64,000 bases of DNA, taken from assembly GCA_032164295.1 (NCBI GenBank), contig JAJHTX010000001.1:2604001-2668000 (forward strand), written 5' to 3'. The notes under the pieces were generated by a model, which ran no database searches, was not told the origin of the DNA, and was given only the letters and a program-made list of their open reading frames with translations. The DNA is from Inonotus obliquus. Taxonomy: Eukaryota > Basidiomycota > Agaricomycetes > Hymenochaetales > Hymenochaetaceae. The translations under genes were made by a program, and so were the position numbers. Below, piece by piece: positions 37,195 through 48,727 of the stretch. How positions within the stretch are numbered: the first letter of the stretch is position 1; the number at the start of each line of letters is the position of its first letter.

Positions 37195-37641
37195 GAAGAT
37201 TCGCCTTGCGGCTATTGTGTGACTTTTCTCAAGCAGATACGCGCCGCGCGGGTACAAAGTGTGCGAGTACGCAATTGCAAAGCTGTCAGCGCCACGGCTA
37301 CGACTGGAGAGTGGTAGTGACCACGAAGTGATGGGAGAAAAGTTTCGCTGACGTAATTTATTAATTTAGACTTTCTGTGATGATTGTCGATCCTTTGGAC
37401 TGCCAAGAATGGTGGTTGCCGCCGCCTGTTGCCGCATACAGCTTCCTCCCCTCCGTTTTCACGGCCCGCAACTACTGATACGTTGCACAGCAACCGTCCA
37501 TATATGTATCCCATCTTCCAGCGAGCCAGTCTCCCTAATGCATCCAGCCCTCTTTACTGAGTGCGACGACCACCTCCTCCGTGTCGACTAGCCTACTCCA
37601 AGGCGCTGGTTCGCCGATAATACTACACCTACCGAGGTGCA
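37195..37641. other. divergent promoter region (FAP7 / seven-helix protein)
   Basis: 447 bp between divergent starts. Nothing else was identified in it. Confidence 0.4.
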
Positions 37642-39907
37642 ATGTCGGGAGCATCAGCCTCTTCAGACTGCGCCTTTCCCTCGCGAACAGTCGCTCAGGT
37701 CGGCGCGGTATTCAGTACTCCTACACCCTCTCTTGGTTCCAACTCTGCCAATGTCCCGCTCACAACACGGCCTCCGCTGCTTCGCCCAAGACAATTGGCC
37801 ACACCATGTTCTGCGACTCCGAATGAGGTGCTTTTGAGGATCTCGACTCAGGTGCTCATACCGGACTATTCGAGCTTCTATGCGGACACGCCTATTCATC
37901 AATTCAGGATGGCATATACGACTCTTCCGGATGGATCGCTTTTGGCACCACCCTATATTACCGAAGTTCGTCGGGGAGACTGGACTCTCCTGTTTGCCGG
38001 GATGATGCTCATGCTATTTATTGTGACCTCGATGATCTCGGCCGACTTTATCAGGCGGGTGAAAGTCAAGCACAAGGGGTTGTTTTATGCGTTGTTGATC
38101 AGCCAGTTGTGCGGTGTCTTGGCTTTTACGATTACGGCTGCCACCGTGCTCGCAGCTGAGATCAATTGCCGAAGGTGAATGGTCTCTATCATGAGGTCGA
38201 TTGTTGCCTAACACTTTCTAGTGCCCTTATTGCATCAACCGTCTTTACAGAGATGTCTTCGGCGATTCTTGTAAGTAGTCTAGCCAAGTTCTAATGAACT
38301 GTAATTGACGACATCGTAGCTTGCTGGAATTCTCGGAGTCAAGGCGTACCGGTGCTTAAATGATTCGAAGGCTGTGCTTTCTGTTGTTATTTTGCTGCAA
38401 GCAGCGTCTTCAACGATGGTTTTTCTCGATCTTGCGAGGCTAGAGGCTTCGCGTAAACTGTCTTGTGAGGAATCCATTGATTATACAGCAAAGAAGTTTG
38501 GCAACTAATTATTGTTTATCGTTGTTTAGTAATGTGTACATCTGCTTATAGTTCTATTCTTTTCCCTCTTTCGACAACCATCCGTTTTATTCTTGCCCTG
38601 TTCATATGCTGTTGCTGTGAGTTATCTTATGTTTTCCATACTACAAACGGCTCATCCGTCCAGTCATATATGCAGTTTGGAAATCTGAGAAGTTACCAGC
38701 AGCCCAAGGTCGCATATCTCTCGCGTTATCCGGACAATCTCCGCTATCAGCAGCTAGATTCGAGAAAAGTGGCGATCCGACTCGACCTCGCGGCTGGTGG
38801 GATTATATGCCCGACAACTGCCCAAGGCCACCAGAAGAAGCACGTGTTCCGACATGGCACATAGTCGATGACCAAGGATTTGTTGGTAATATGCGGTATT
38901 TGGTCGGCTCGCTGATGAAAAACGGTGCATCCGAACAGGGCGCCAAACGGAAAGGGTCCGAAGCGACTCTGGTTGCATCTCCACGACGCGGGCACCATCG
39001 TTCGAAGCCGTCTGTCTCTTTTGTAGACAATGAACGTCCCCGCTTCAGTGTTGCGTCCCGGGCTCAGTCTGCAACTCCATCTAAGACACGAAGTTTGGGT
39101 CCTCTCATGAATCGAATGAAGCTATTCCGAGAGGTGCTGAAGAATGAGGTATGGTGATTATCCGCATATTCTTCGCTTGAGCTCATCATTACTTAGTTGG
39201 CGTATACGGCATTGATCACATTATTCAATGTCATCGCAACGGTCTTAGGGCTCGTAGGCGTATTTGCGCGTATGTCGACGATAGATCCGAACGTCTTCGT
39301 TGGGACGTATTGTAAGCGCAAGTCTGTAATTTTGTGAATGACCATCTAATATCATGCTTAAGGGGGCATTCTCTCGCTGTTGGTCCTTCAAAGTTTCAGG
39401 CGCGTCGTCCATCGGCATGAGCGAGAGGCCCTCCTCCAGCACCCATCTTCATGGGATCCGCTCTATCACGTCGAGAAGGCGACCAACGGAGAAGTCCGAC
39501 AGGGCATATCGACTGCAAGCGTTTCCTCCAATCCTTGGAGAGCTCGTTCGATGATCGATCCGTTATCCGTTGTACACGAAAACATTGACCCATTGGATAG
39601 ACAGGAAGGGTGTTCAAGAAACGCGCCAGACGCAATCGAGAATCCTTTTGAAGATTTCCAGTTTGCGGGCCCTCCCTCGGAGAAAGGCAAGAACGTAGAT
39701 GGGTTGAGGTGTGAGCAAGGAGTGGCTCCCCACGAGGTACCTGCGACTGAACCGGGATCGACAACGCTCGGCGGTTCGTACCCATTTCCAAGTCGTCGGA
39801 GAGATGACGATGAATCATCATGGACAGAATCATCTGGCCGTGACTCAGTAGGAAAATATTCTGTGGACAGTTCGCAATCACTCTTTTACCTGGAGAAGTC
39901 AGGGTAA
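37642..39907 (+). CDS. seven-helix membrane protein with cytoplasmic tail, unknown function
   Basis: Second multi-pass protein of the window with a disordered tail. The start at 37642 (MSGASASSDCAFPSRTVAQV) opens a Ser/Pro-rich, about 100-residue region before the first helix (WTLLFAGMMLMLFIVTSMIS). Further helices are YALLISQLCGVLAFTITAAT, ALIASTVFTEMSSAIL-LAGI, AVLSVVILLQAASSTMVFLD, SILFPLSTTIRFILALFICC leading into CCFIYAVWKSEKLPAAQG, LITLFNVIATVLGLVGVFA, and YWGILSLLVLQSFRRVV. A loop of about 150 residues before helix six contains RPRGWWDYMPDNCPRPPEEA. The tail after helix seven is acidic and Ser-rich, ending SSQSLFYLEKSG. The introns (for example GCTGTTGCT/GTGAGT to CCAG/TCATATATG) are inferred from frame. 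No receptor family motif is recognised. Confidence 0.72.
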
Positions 39908-40005
39908 ACAATCATTCATTTTTTTTATTCATTCCATCAATGTATGCATTGCACAGTGTACTATTCGCCATGTAGTTCTACAATTTGCTTGGATGCAGGA
40001 GCATT

Positions 40006-40974
40006 CTATGACAATCCTTGGATGTTTCTCAATAAAGAGGGGAAGTCCGATTTGCACACGAGCTTCTCTTGAGACTTTGAAAAAAGGGCCCCGAAAGCTC
40101 CTTGAGCTTCTTCAGTCTGAAAGAATGAAGTTAGACTGAGCAATCAACACAAAGTAAAATGACAAACCTCTCCATCACAGTACTCCATGTCGTCCCAGGG
40201 TTCTTCCTCTTCTACCCTCAATAGATGTAGCATTTCACGGCGTGCGGCGGTCAATCCACCACTGATAGATTGAGTACTCTTGTCATCTGCCTTTCTAATA
40301 GACACAGTCACGTCTCTTGCTTCTCCTGCTGGTTTTGGTTCTTTCTTTGTAACCGCTGGAGGATTAGGGTCGTCTGGATCGGGAGGTGGGCCTTCGTCTG
40401 AGTCGGATTCATCATCAGCACCAGATTTAGATCGTCGAGATTTACGGTTGTGGACATCCATGTACGTTAGTGTCGGTCGAAGCTGATGAGTTTGGCTGAT
40501 CGGATGGAGGTGCAAGTGCCCTAGCGAAGGAGTGAGGACATCAAACCTTGAATTCGGAAATATGGAGACGAGCTCACCATCACGAACAACGCCTAACATA
40601 TACGTGCCCTTTTCCTCTATCCGTTCGCTCCTCATGCGCACTTCCGAGAGGCGCTGATTAGCAGTAGACTCCTTCTCTTTCTTTGACTCCAAATTCTTCT
40701 CTGCATCATCAGTAGCCCGAGCTTGACCAAGTTCCTGTGCGCGCTCCTTATTCCATACCTCCGGCCGAGTGTCAACGGGTACGAGAACCTCCAGTCTAGA
40801 TGCCCTGGGTTTTATTCGTGCACGGATCTTTTTGCCACTTTGTGCTGCTGAAGGTGGAGCTTGTAAAGGACGAGTCAGAAGAGGAAATTGGTGAAGGTGA
40901 ATGTTTGGAGAAAGAGCTGTTGAGAGATGAATAGGCAAAACAGCCACGATTGGGTCTTCTGCAGGACCAGGCAT
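40006..40974 (-). CDS. RPC37: RNA polymerase III subunit RPC5 (Rpc37-like)
   Basis: Subunit of the TFIIF-like Rpc37/Rpc53 subcomplex of RNA polymerase III, involved in termination and initiation. The start at 40974 gives MPGPAEDPIVAVLPIHLSTA, then LHLHQFPLLTRPLQ, KKIRARIKPRASRLEVLVPV, SEVRMRSERIEEKGTYMLGV and GELVSIFPNSRFDVLTPSLG with HLHLHPISQTHQLRPTLTYM, the conserved N-terminal dimerisation module. An acidic/proline linker (DDESDSDEGPPPDPDDPNPP) follows. The first exon ends EPWDDMEYCDGE. A 51-bp intron (40167-40117) leads to a last exon TEEAQGAFGALFSKSQEKLV, CKSDFPSLLRNIQGLS and TAG at 40008-40006. Reading through the intron gives an early stop (VCHFTLC), so splicing restores about 35 conserved residues. 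It is divergent from Rab5 with 227 bp between starts. Confidence 0.85.
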
Positions 40975-41201
40975 TTTGGCACGGTTTTATGAAGAGCTAG
41001 TTTCTGAGTTTGCAGAATAATAATAATACTGAAATTGATGGTGGTGATGGTACCTACCAAACAAGGAGCGTGGACGTCACGGGCACGGGCACCGCCGCGA
41101 CTGCGTACTGACTGGTTGTCTCTATCCCACTACTATCATCCACGCAACGCGCGTGCACGTCCTTCCTCTCCCGCTAATTACAATTACTATACGGTCTCCT
41201 C

Positions 41202-42348
41202 ATGGCTGAGAGCACTTCAGGTCCTTCGGACAAGTCGGTCCAGGTCAAACTAGTCTTACTAGGTACGCTCTAAAACCTATTTGTTTGTTCTGGGTAAATG
41301 TTATCGGGTCATCAAACGTGGACATGTTCCTCTCACCCCATAACAAGACCTCTCATAAATTAACTCAAGCGAAAACTTATCTTCTAACAATTCAACATTA
41401 TAGGCGAGGCAGCAGTCGGAAAGTCTTCCGTAGTACTGCGATTTGTATGTTTCAACTACTTCCGAGGCCTTTCGTTGCTTTGCGTTGCGTGATGGCTTAC
41501 TCGCAGTCACTATTCAGGTATCCAACGAGTTCCAGCCCAACAAGGAACCAACAATCGGTGCAGCATTCCTCACCCAGAAATGTCGTTTGGAGGATCGTGT
41601 CCTACGGTATGAAATTTGGGACACAGCAGGACAGGAGCGTTTCCATTCTCTTGCCGTGAGTCAATCTCAACAACTAACGACACACAATGTGTTTCTACTC
41701 CTACTAATTAACTGATCAATTAATTGCACCCGTTCTACGACAACAACAGCCGATGTATTACCGTAATGCACAGGCAGCCGTAGTAGTATACGACATCACG
41801 AAAGCAGCAAGTCTCGAGAAAGCCAAGTCGTGGGTAAAGGAGCTCCAGCGACAAGCCAACCCGAACATCGTCATCGCACTTGCCGGTAATAAACTCGATC
41901 TCGTACAACCAAAGTCACCTGCTACTGGTACCACCGGTGGTTCAGATGCTGAGGACGAGCCAGACGACGCTACCGCCACCCCAGGCGAAGACGCCGCAGC
42001 TGGTGAATCAGAGGTTCCACGAGCAGTTCCAACTGAGGAAGCTCAGGCTTACGCTCAAGAAGCTGGTTTGCTCTTCTTCGAGACGAGTGCCAAGACAGGA
42101 GAGGGTGTCGTCGAACTTTTTACTGAAATCGGTCAGTATGATGTTGCTTGTTTGTAACTACCGCGACAATACCACGGTTTGCTGACATCAAAATCTTCTT
42201 AGCCAAGAAGATTCCTATCGAGCACATCTTGGCTTCAAGTCGCGGACAAGGGCGAAATGGCGGGCCTTCCGGAAGAGGGGGTGCAAACCAACAAGGTGTG
42301 AACCTAGAAGAGAACACCGCTAAGGGCAAAGATGCTTGCAACTGTTGA
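41202..42348 (+). CDS. RAB5: Rab5-type small GTPase (Ypt51/Vps21)
   Basis: Early-endosome GTPase. Five exons join to [20 protein letters not shown] then [14 protein letters not shown] (P-loop), [20 protein letters not shown] (Rab5 effector region), [15 protein letters not shown] (switch II), [34 protein letters not shown] (NKxD) and [20 protein letters not shown] (ETSAK). Between NKLDLV and [11 protein letters not shown] there is an acidic insert of about 40 residues ([20 protein letters not shown]), absent from most Rabs and longer than in yeast Vps21. The C-terminus KGKDACNC carries a CxC prenylation motif. The start at 41202 follows the usual MAES-type N-terminus. The gene is intact. Confidence 0.93.
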
Positions 42349-42655
42349 GATCTAGCATGCGCATTTTTTTCCTTGCCTCTTCTGTTCATGATCTGATGAT
42401 ACGCCGACACCCCTACAGTACCATATTTAGTTCTGGTAACCAATTGCCATTTGTATTTCTCTTTCTCTTCCTCTACGTTGAATTCATGCTGTTTTCATCA
42501 GAGGATTATCGAGGACTTTTATATGTCTGTAAAGAAAGGGAGACAGGGTGCTATACATTTATAATAAATATTTCAAAGGGTAAAAAGAAGGGTAAAAAAG
42601 AATATTGCTCGGATGCAACAGATGAAAAAGAAGAGGGCGAGACCGCATGAAATCC

Positions 42656-44866
42656 TCAATGCGACCGATTAGCGACAGAAGGCATGAGGTCAACGTATGG
42701 CGGCGGTCCGCTCACCGGCTCAGTATCGCCCGGTGTGACAGGGTTCAAATAAGGTGGGGGCGCATGAGAAGGCGATATACCCGAAGTTTCTTCAGGGAGA
42801 CTAGGTCGTCTAGTTGAAACATCCAATGCAGTAGGTGCATCAGACAACGGTAACACTCTCCCCATAGGTGAGTTCCCCGAAGGAGGTATATTCCTAGGTA
42901 AAGGTGCACTCGTCCGGAAATCGGGATTCAGAATAGACGGAGGTGGGTCTGAGTCTGGATTACGCGAACGGAATTCGGAGTCAATTGAGGGCGGTGGATC
43001 GGATGGATCATCCATCGGCGGAGGTGGAGGCGGTAGAAGATCATCACGACCTCGCGATCTCGACATTTCACGGTCCTCTTCCAAGACGAGGTTTAGAGCA
43101 TCCATAGCACGTTCGGGTTGGTCAACGAAACCCGCCAGGCTCGTCACGTTAGCATCACCCGCTGCCATCTCAAGTGATGGCGGTGGAGTAGACGAGCGCA
43201 TCACATCCGAGTGTCCATCATACACCTCCGAAACAGGGAACCCAAATAATACACCTTCGCCCATAATTCCCGCCTCTGGGCGCGGAAGAGGGAGCATATT
43301 CTCTGCAGCAGGATGATCCACAGAGGGAACAATGATCTCAGACTCGGACTCAAAGAAGGTCGGAAGTCTAGAGGATGATGCTTCGCCAACAGAAAAGAAC
43401 GGTGGAGGCGCCTCGTCGAAGGGCGGAGGAGCGCCATTCGTCATTGCGCTCGGACCAGCTTGCGTTTCGTGTTCCCCTGTGTAAACATCCAGATCATCCC
43501 GCCTAACGGTCTTTACGGGCGGACGATCATGCTTCTTCATGTATGCCGAATCGAGTGACGGATCGACTTCGGGCAACGGAGCAGGTGGAGGCAGAATAGT
43601 CACAGGTATAACAAGTGCAAAAATCCTTTCAGAATGCGTTGAAACATGGAGAAATGTCGTCCGAACTTGTATTCGGAAATCCACATTGTGCAAGACCGTC
43701 GTTTGTGAGATGGACGCGCACTGAGGGTCATCGTCCACAAAGGTACTTTCTGGATTCGGAGCTTGGGAGCCACTCCCATTCGGCGATGAATTAGGAAAAC
43801 TACTATGCAAGACGAGCCTGAGCTTCACAGGTCTAGACGTATGGAAACGGCACGAGCTCCCAGATCGGGCGAGAATCGTCTCGTTCGGAAAGTATGGGCC
43901 ACCGAAGGAAATTGGAACACTCGAAGTTGACGCTGCGTAAGAAAATTCCGCGCTAGGGGGGATTTCGTTGCTGGAGACAGTGTCTGTATCATCGTCTTCA
44001 TCATCCCCGTCCGAGATTGTATCCGCATCAATGTTGTTCGCTGCTCCCCCATTCAAAGATGGGTTCTGTACCTTGACTGTTCGAATCAACTCTGCTCGAA
44101 CATTGCGGAGTGTGAAACCATGATCCAAGATAACACTTCGATCAGGCGGTGGGATAGTAACGTATACGGGGATGGGTTCGTCTAGCCTGTATGTTGTTCT
44201 GGCAACCTCGACTTTTACGGGTGTCGGGTTGCTTAAAGATACGGACTGAGGCTGAGCCTCACAATTGAAAAGATGCGACGAGAATCTCCTGGTGTGAACT
44301 GTGACGCTTCGAGATAGAACGGGAAGCGCTGATTCTGATGTCTTCAGGGCCGCCGTCAGGACATGCGTCAACGACGACCTTCCGGCATGCAGGCATTGTG
44401 GAGTGTCCGGAGTGAGTGGAACAGAGAACGGTATTGAGGATGCCACCACATGTATGCTCGATCCGGAAGGACCATCGCGAGAGTACAACTCAAGGGTTGA
44501 CGAGTTGAGCTCAACCTGATTCTTCCCATCCGACTCGGTCGACGACAGGGAGAGTGTTCTTTGACGGGGAGAAATTAGATTGAAAAATGGATTGAAGGAA
44601 AAGTCAAGAACATACAAGCTTTCCCAGAGATCCAAGGGTACTCCTTTTATTTGTATTTCGCCCTCGATAGCGGCTCTCTCGCCACTTGCACCGAGATAGC
44701 CCTTCTGGAAATGAGTCGCGTCGCCAAACGGGCAAATGACGAGCTGAGCCTCTCCTGGCAGAAACTGGGCAGCATCTTGCGAGGAACGGGAACAGTATTG
44801 AAGGTCGACTAGTTCATGGTGCTGACCCTGGTCATAGGTTGGAGGAGGAGCGTTAGGGACGGACAT
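42656..44866 (-). CDS. arrestin-like protein with PPxY motifs
   Basis: Likely adaptor for ubiquitin ligases in membrane-protein endocytosis (alpha-arrestin class), inferred from domain pattern. The start at 44866 gives MSVPNAPPPTYDQGQHHELV. The arrestin N-like half contains LPGEAQLVICPFGDATHFQK, GEIQIKGVPLDLWES and, after removing a 57-bp in-frame intron (GTATGT to CAAAG), LTLSLSSTESDG. Later are LPVLSRSVTVHTRRFSSHLF, VKVEVARTTYRLDEPIPVYV and FTLRNVRAELIRTVKV, typical of the arrestin C half, then RPVKLRLVLHSS and FRIQVRTTFLHVSTHSERIF. The tail is Pro-rich with PPPYLNPVTPG and GPPPYVDLMPSVANRSH, matching WW-domain ligands (PPxY). The N-terminus also has PPPTYD. The 42349-42655 gap to Rab5 holds only AT-rich 3' flank. 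Confidence 0.78.
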   Translation of the reverse strand: MSVPNAPPPTYDQGQHHELVDLQYCSRSSQDAAQFLPGEAQLVICPFGDATHFQKGYLGASGERAAIEGEIQIKGVPLDLWESLYVLDFSFNPFFNLISPRQRTLSLSSTESDGKNQVELNSSTLELYSRDGPSGSSIHVVASSIPFSVPLTPDTPQCLHAGRSSLTHVLTAALKTSESALPVLSRSVTVHTRRFSSHLFNCEAQPQSVSLSNPTPVKVEVARTTYRLDEPIPVYVTIPPPDRSVILDHGFTLRNVRAELIRTVKVQNPSLNGGAANNIDADTISDGDDEDDDTDTVSSNEIPPSAEFSYAASTSSVPISFGGPYFPNETILARSGSSCRFHTSRPVKLRLVLHSSFPNSSPNGSGSQAPNPESTFVDDDPQCASISQTTVLHNVDFRIQVRTTFLHVSTHSERIFALVIPVTILPPPAPLPEVDPSLDSAYMKKHDRPPVKTVRRDDLDVYTGEHETQAGPSAMTNGAPPPFDEAPPPFFSVGEASSSRLPTFFESESEIIVPSVDHPAAENMLPLPRPEAGIMGEGVLFGFPVSEVYDGHSDVMRSSTPPPSLEMAAGDANVTSLAGFVDQPERAMDALNLVLEEDREMSRSRGRDDLLPPPPPPMDDPSDPPPSIDSEFRSRNPDSDPPPSILNPDFRTSAPLPRNIPPSGNSPMGRVLPLSDAPTALDVSTRRPSLPEETSGISPSHAPPPYLNPVTPGDTEPVSGPPPYVDLMPSVANRSH

Positions 44867-45531
44867 GAGAGGGAGAGGAAAAGGGGAGATGGCGCATATA
44901 CACAGGGCTGCGCAGTTGGACGAATGATCGCTACACAGCCAACATCTATGAAGTACTTCCTTATAAAGAAGGACGAACACATACAGCCAGTCATGAATTG
45001 TAGGATGAGCTTCTCTCTGTTCCGTTTTCAATCAACGACAAACGGTCTGAATGTAAAAAAAGATACATTGTGGGAACAGGGACAATCTGAGCTATAGGCG
45101 TGAGTTGGATGAAACGGGCTACTATATGATAGGAGAAGATGCGGCTAAGACTATAGTACTGCCGTGCAGGTCAGATGGTTGTATAGCCTTCCATTCGCTC
45201 TTGGTGACGGCAGTCGGTAAAATGTAGCAGATTTACTCTTATATATCAGCTCCTGATTGTCCTCTTCCTTGTCGTTGTGAGCAACAATGTCGTGTAAAAT
45301 GCAAGAAAATGAGCAGAGAAATGAGATTGGCACTAGGTTACTCTTTTTGTCTTCGGTTGTTGTGGGAGAGTTCTTCACACCGCCCATCTGACGACGCCCG
45401 CACCCACTGGTCCACTGGCACTCGACACCGCCGGAACACAACCACTCAGCGACAATACGAGGTCGCCGTGTTGATAATATGAACATGAACCGGGGAATGC
45501 TGTGTGTGATCTTGCTTTATGTTGATTATAA
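44867..45531. other. divergent region (arrestin-like / SWI1)
   Basis: About 665 bp between divergent genes. ATG codons occur near 45483 and 45489, but no simple GT/AG intron carries them into the SWI1 frame. See the separate finding on the missing start codon. Confidence 0.4.
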
Positions 45532-46455
45532 TTGTCGGATGCTGAGCCATTTTCTCCGAACAGTCCTACTCCTGCAGCCCAGTCTGACCACTCCTCCCCG
45601 ACTAATAATAATATAAATCATTTCCCTCAAAACTTTCCTACAGCCGATGCCGCCTTCTTTAATGGCCTCGATGCTTCTTCCTCAAAACAGCTCGCCGCTC
45701 TAAGCGCTGCTGCGAATGCTCGTCGCGCCCAGTCCCAGGCTCAAGTTGCCCCCGGCGGCCCAACCTCGGCTAACTACGTCGGAGGAATAACCCCATCTCA
45801 GCTGCCCTTTCGTCAAGATCAGATCCAGTCCTTCCCACCGACCGCCAACGTACATCAGCAGACCACCTATCCCTCCGCCGCCGCCTCGATCTCCGCTCCC
45901 CCCAACATGCAGAACACCGCCGTGCCGCCACAGCCTGGCCAATTTGCTCAGCGCCAGCAACTATCACAACAACAAGCCGCTGTGCTTCATAAGAACCGCA
46001 GGATGAGCTTTTTTCAGGGTCTGAGCAAGGTGATGGCTTCGCGGAACACGCCTTTACCGAGCAGTATAACCGGACTCGAATTGGGATATGACCCCTCGAC
46101 ACTCTCCCCCTGGAGGGAAATTGAGGCAACTTCTGAGCCAGGCTTTGTCAAGCTGGCCGGAAGGGATATTGACTTGTACAAGTTATTCAACATGGTAATT
46201 TCCGTAGGAGGCACCGCGAGATTACAACAACAACAAGGAGCATGGTCGCAGATAGCCCTTCAGTTTGATTTACCTCAGCAGCTCCCACATCCGCAAGAAA
46301 GCGGAAATACGTCAACAGCTGTGGCCCTCGCCCAGCTGTACATGAAACTCCTCGGACCGTTTGAGGAAGCCTATATGAGAAACGTGGCCGACCCAAATCG
46401 CCAGCATCTGGCACAGCAGCAGCAGCAGCAGCAGCAACAGCAACAGCAGCAACAA

Positions 46456-46495
<40 letters not shown>

Positions 46496-48471
46496 CTAGG
46501 CTCCCTCTATCTGCTTCTGCTTCGTTTCACGGACATAACATGTCTCCTCCCGGCTCAGCGGGGGGGGAGGCACAGAACCAGGCTGCCGCGGGTGCAGACG
46601 CATCGACCATTCCTCCCCCTTCGGGTTCCGTGCCTACAATAAATGATGCCGATGCGGAGGCGCGGAAGCGGAAGATGGACGAAAACTCTGGCAACAGCGA
46701 AGACAACAACGGAAAGCGGAGAAAAACAGGTGTGTTCGAGATGTTCTTGTTTTTCCGCCCACACGAGAAGTCGCTAAATTAATCAATCACTAGATCCCGA
46801 ATCTTCTGAATTATCGGTAACTAGCAGGAACCTGTCACCGGAGTATAAATACTAATAATCCTTGGTCTTCTCTAGCACAACCCTCCTGATTCCGTATCAC
46901 AATCTCAAATGGCTGCCCCTTCCGCGTCTACTACTCGCGTCAAAGCACGCAGGAAGATAGAATACTTGCCTCTTGCTAGGGAAATCGAGACGGCGGGCGG
47001 TCGTGATGTTGCCGCTATTCAGAACGAGATTCAACGTTTATCACGGGGCCAGCCCCTGCGCGATATCAACGAATGGGGGAAAGTTCACGTCGACGCTTTG
47101 ACCATGTCCCTTCGTTCACGTCTATCGGTCGAGCTATCCTACAGTCTCACGACTCTTATTCTTATTTCGACCATGCGGAGCCAGGGCCACGACACTGGGT
47201 TCGTAATAACTCAGTGCGGGGAACTCTTGGACGAGTTATTGGAGTTACTCGAAGATCTTTCTTTCCCGAACGGGTCGGATTCTGGGTCTCTCCCTGAAAA
47301 TGACGAAATCATTACGAACCGCCAGCTAATTGGCTTCGCTCATGAAGAGGTTTCCACTCCCTTTGCGTCGGAGAAGAAACGGCAGGGCGAGTACGATCCT
47401 ACAACAGAGGGACCTATGCAACGACGTGGGGACCTCATTCGACTAGTTATGAACATTCTCCGCAATCTCAGTGCGGTTACGGACAACCAGGTCTTTATGG
47501 CAAGACACCCAGTACTAGTTAACCTCGTCTTGCTTCTCACACCTGTTCGATTGTCGGAAGGAGGCCCGCCATCAGCGTTTTCTGACGCACTGACGCTACC
47601 AGACCTTATCGTTCTCAGGAAAGATGTACTGAGCATTCTCGTCAATCTTGGTGGTGCCGTTGCATTATCGACTCCGGCATCATCGTCAGACACATCTCCG
47701 CCTTCTGCGGCCCTCGAGCGAAGAGCTCGACTCATCTTCGAGCTCATCTCTTCCTATTTGGTCGATCCGATTGAGGCTGTCAGTCCATTTTCCTGGATCT
47801 TACAGTCCGGACTTCCGATGACTCCATCGGTTCGAGCGCCCCTCTTACCAGACGCGGCACTGGAAGTTTTCACCCGTGTCAGCCAACCGGATGCGAATCG
47901 GAGGGTGGTTTCACGTATAGTACCCCCGGAACAGCAATGGAAACTATTTGAATCGTTGGTACACCGATTACCGAACTCGGATAACGACTACAAGTTGATT
48001 GCGGCTCGTGACGAATCATGGATGAGTTATCTGGAAAAACTCATTTTGGCTTTATATTCACTTGCGTTCCTAATGCGTCCGGAGTTGAAGAAGCGAGTCA
48101 AGGAAGATCGGGGTCTGAGCTTTGCGAAGGTGATGCTGCGGTTTGTCAAACGGTTTATGGGGGGTGGACCGAACCAGGCGGAGCTGCGGATGAACTTTTC
48201 ACATTGCGTCCGCCGCGCGATTGAAACGATGAAAGTGATCGATGACGGACAAGATTCATTTGATGTTGCACAGCCGAGTATGCCGACGCTTTCATTCGGA
48301 GTTGGGTATGGTGAAGCAGGAGATACGAAAGTGGAGAAGGGCGATGGTCTTCTTGGGGGTCATGAGGACGAGATATTATGGACTGTGATGCTACAGCGTG
48401 AGATGGACGACATCATGTTCTCGGAGCTGGAGAGTCTCGCCCGAGTCGACAGGGAAGTGCGTGTTTATTGA
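45532..48471 (+). CDS. SWI1: SWI1/ARID1-type SWI/SNF chromatin remodelling subunit
   Basis: ARID-containing subunit of the SWI/SNF complex. The coding frame starts with (TTG) SDAEPFSPNSPTPAAQSDH; no ATG precedes it. After a Gln/Pro-rich region comes the ARID domain (residues about 155-285): NRRMSFFQGLSKVMASRNTP, LAGRDIDLYKLFNMVISVGG, GAWSQIALQFDLPQ and LYMKLLGPFEEAYMRNV. A run of 27 Gln follows (46414-46494). The first exon ends NNGKRRKT. A short exon (DPESSELS) and an intron at about 46827-46876 join it to HNPPDSVSQSQMAAPSAST. The C-terminal helical domain has LPLAREIETAGGRDVAAIQN, INEWGKVHVDALTMSLRSRL and VELSYSLTTLILISTM, the block typical of SWI1 proteins, and ends at 48471. Treating the ATG at 46909 as a separate gene would split this conserved protein, so I join them. 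Confidence 0.85.
46414..46494 (+). repeat. CAG/CAA polyglutamine tract
   Basis: Twenty-seven consecutive CAG or CAA codons immediately after the ARID domain of SWI1. The second half is nearly pure CAG, so length polymorphism between strains is likely. Confidence 0.95.
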
Positions 48472-48727
48472 AGGATACTCTTCTAGTCTCTTTTGTTGCT
48501 TTTCGGGCGGACTTGGCGTCTGTTATCTGTACTGTATAGAGATCTCTACCTCGGAGTAATTCTCCCTTTCTCACTGCTCGATACATATGGCAATGAATTG
48601 ACGTTTGACGAAATCCTTCCAATCCTCATCAGACAACGTGGCGCTAGTTAAGTACATATTGGTGCCGTAACTCACACACGACCATTTTCAAATGTCGATA
48701 TAGTATAAATAGTGTTGACTTGGCTAA

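Noticed and set aside
46909..48471. Separate gene starting at ATG 46909.
   Set aside because: The frame upstream is open across a good GT/AG intron into the ARID-containing gene, and the helical domain is the usual C-terminal half of SWI1.
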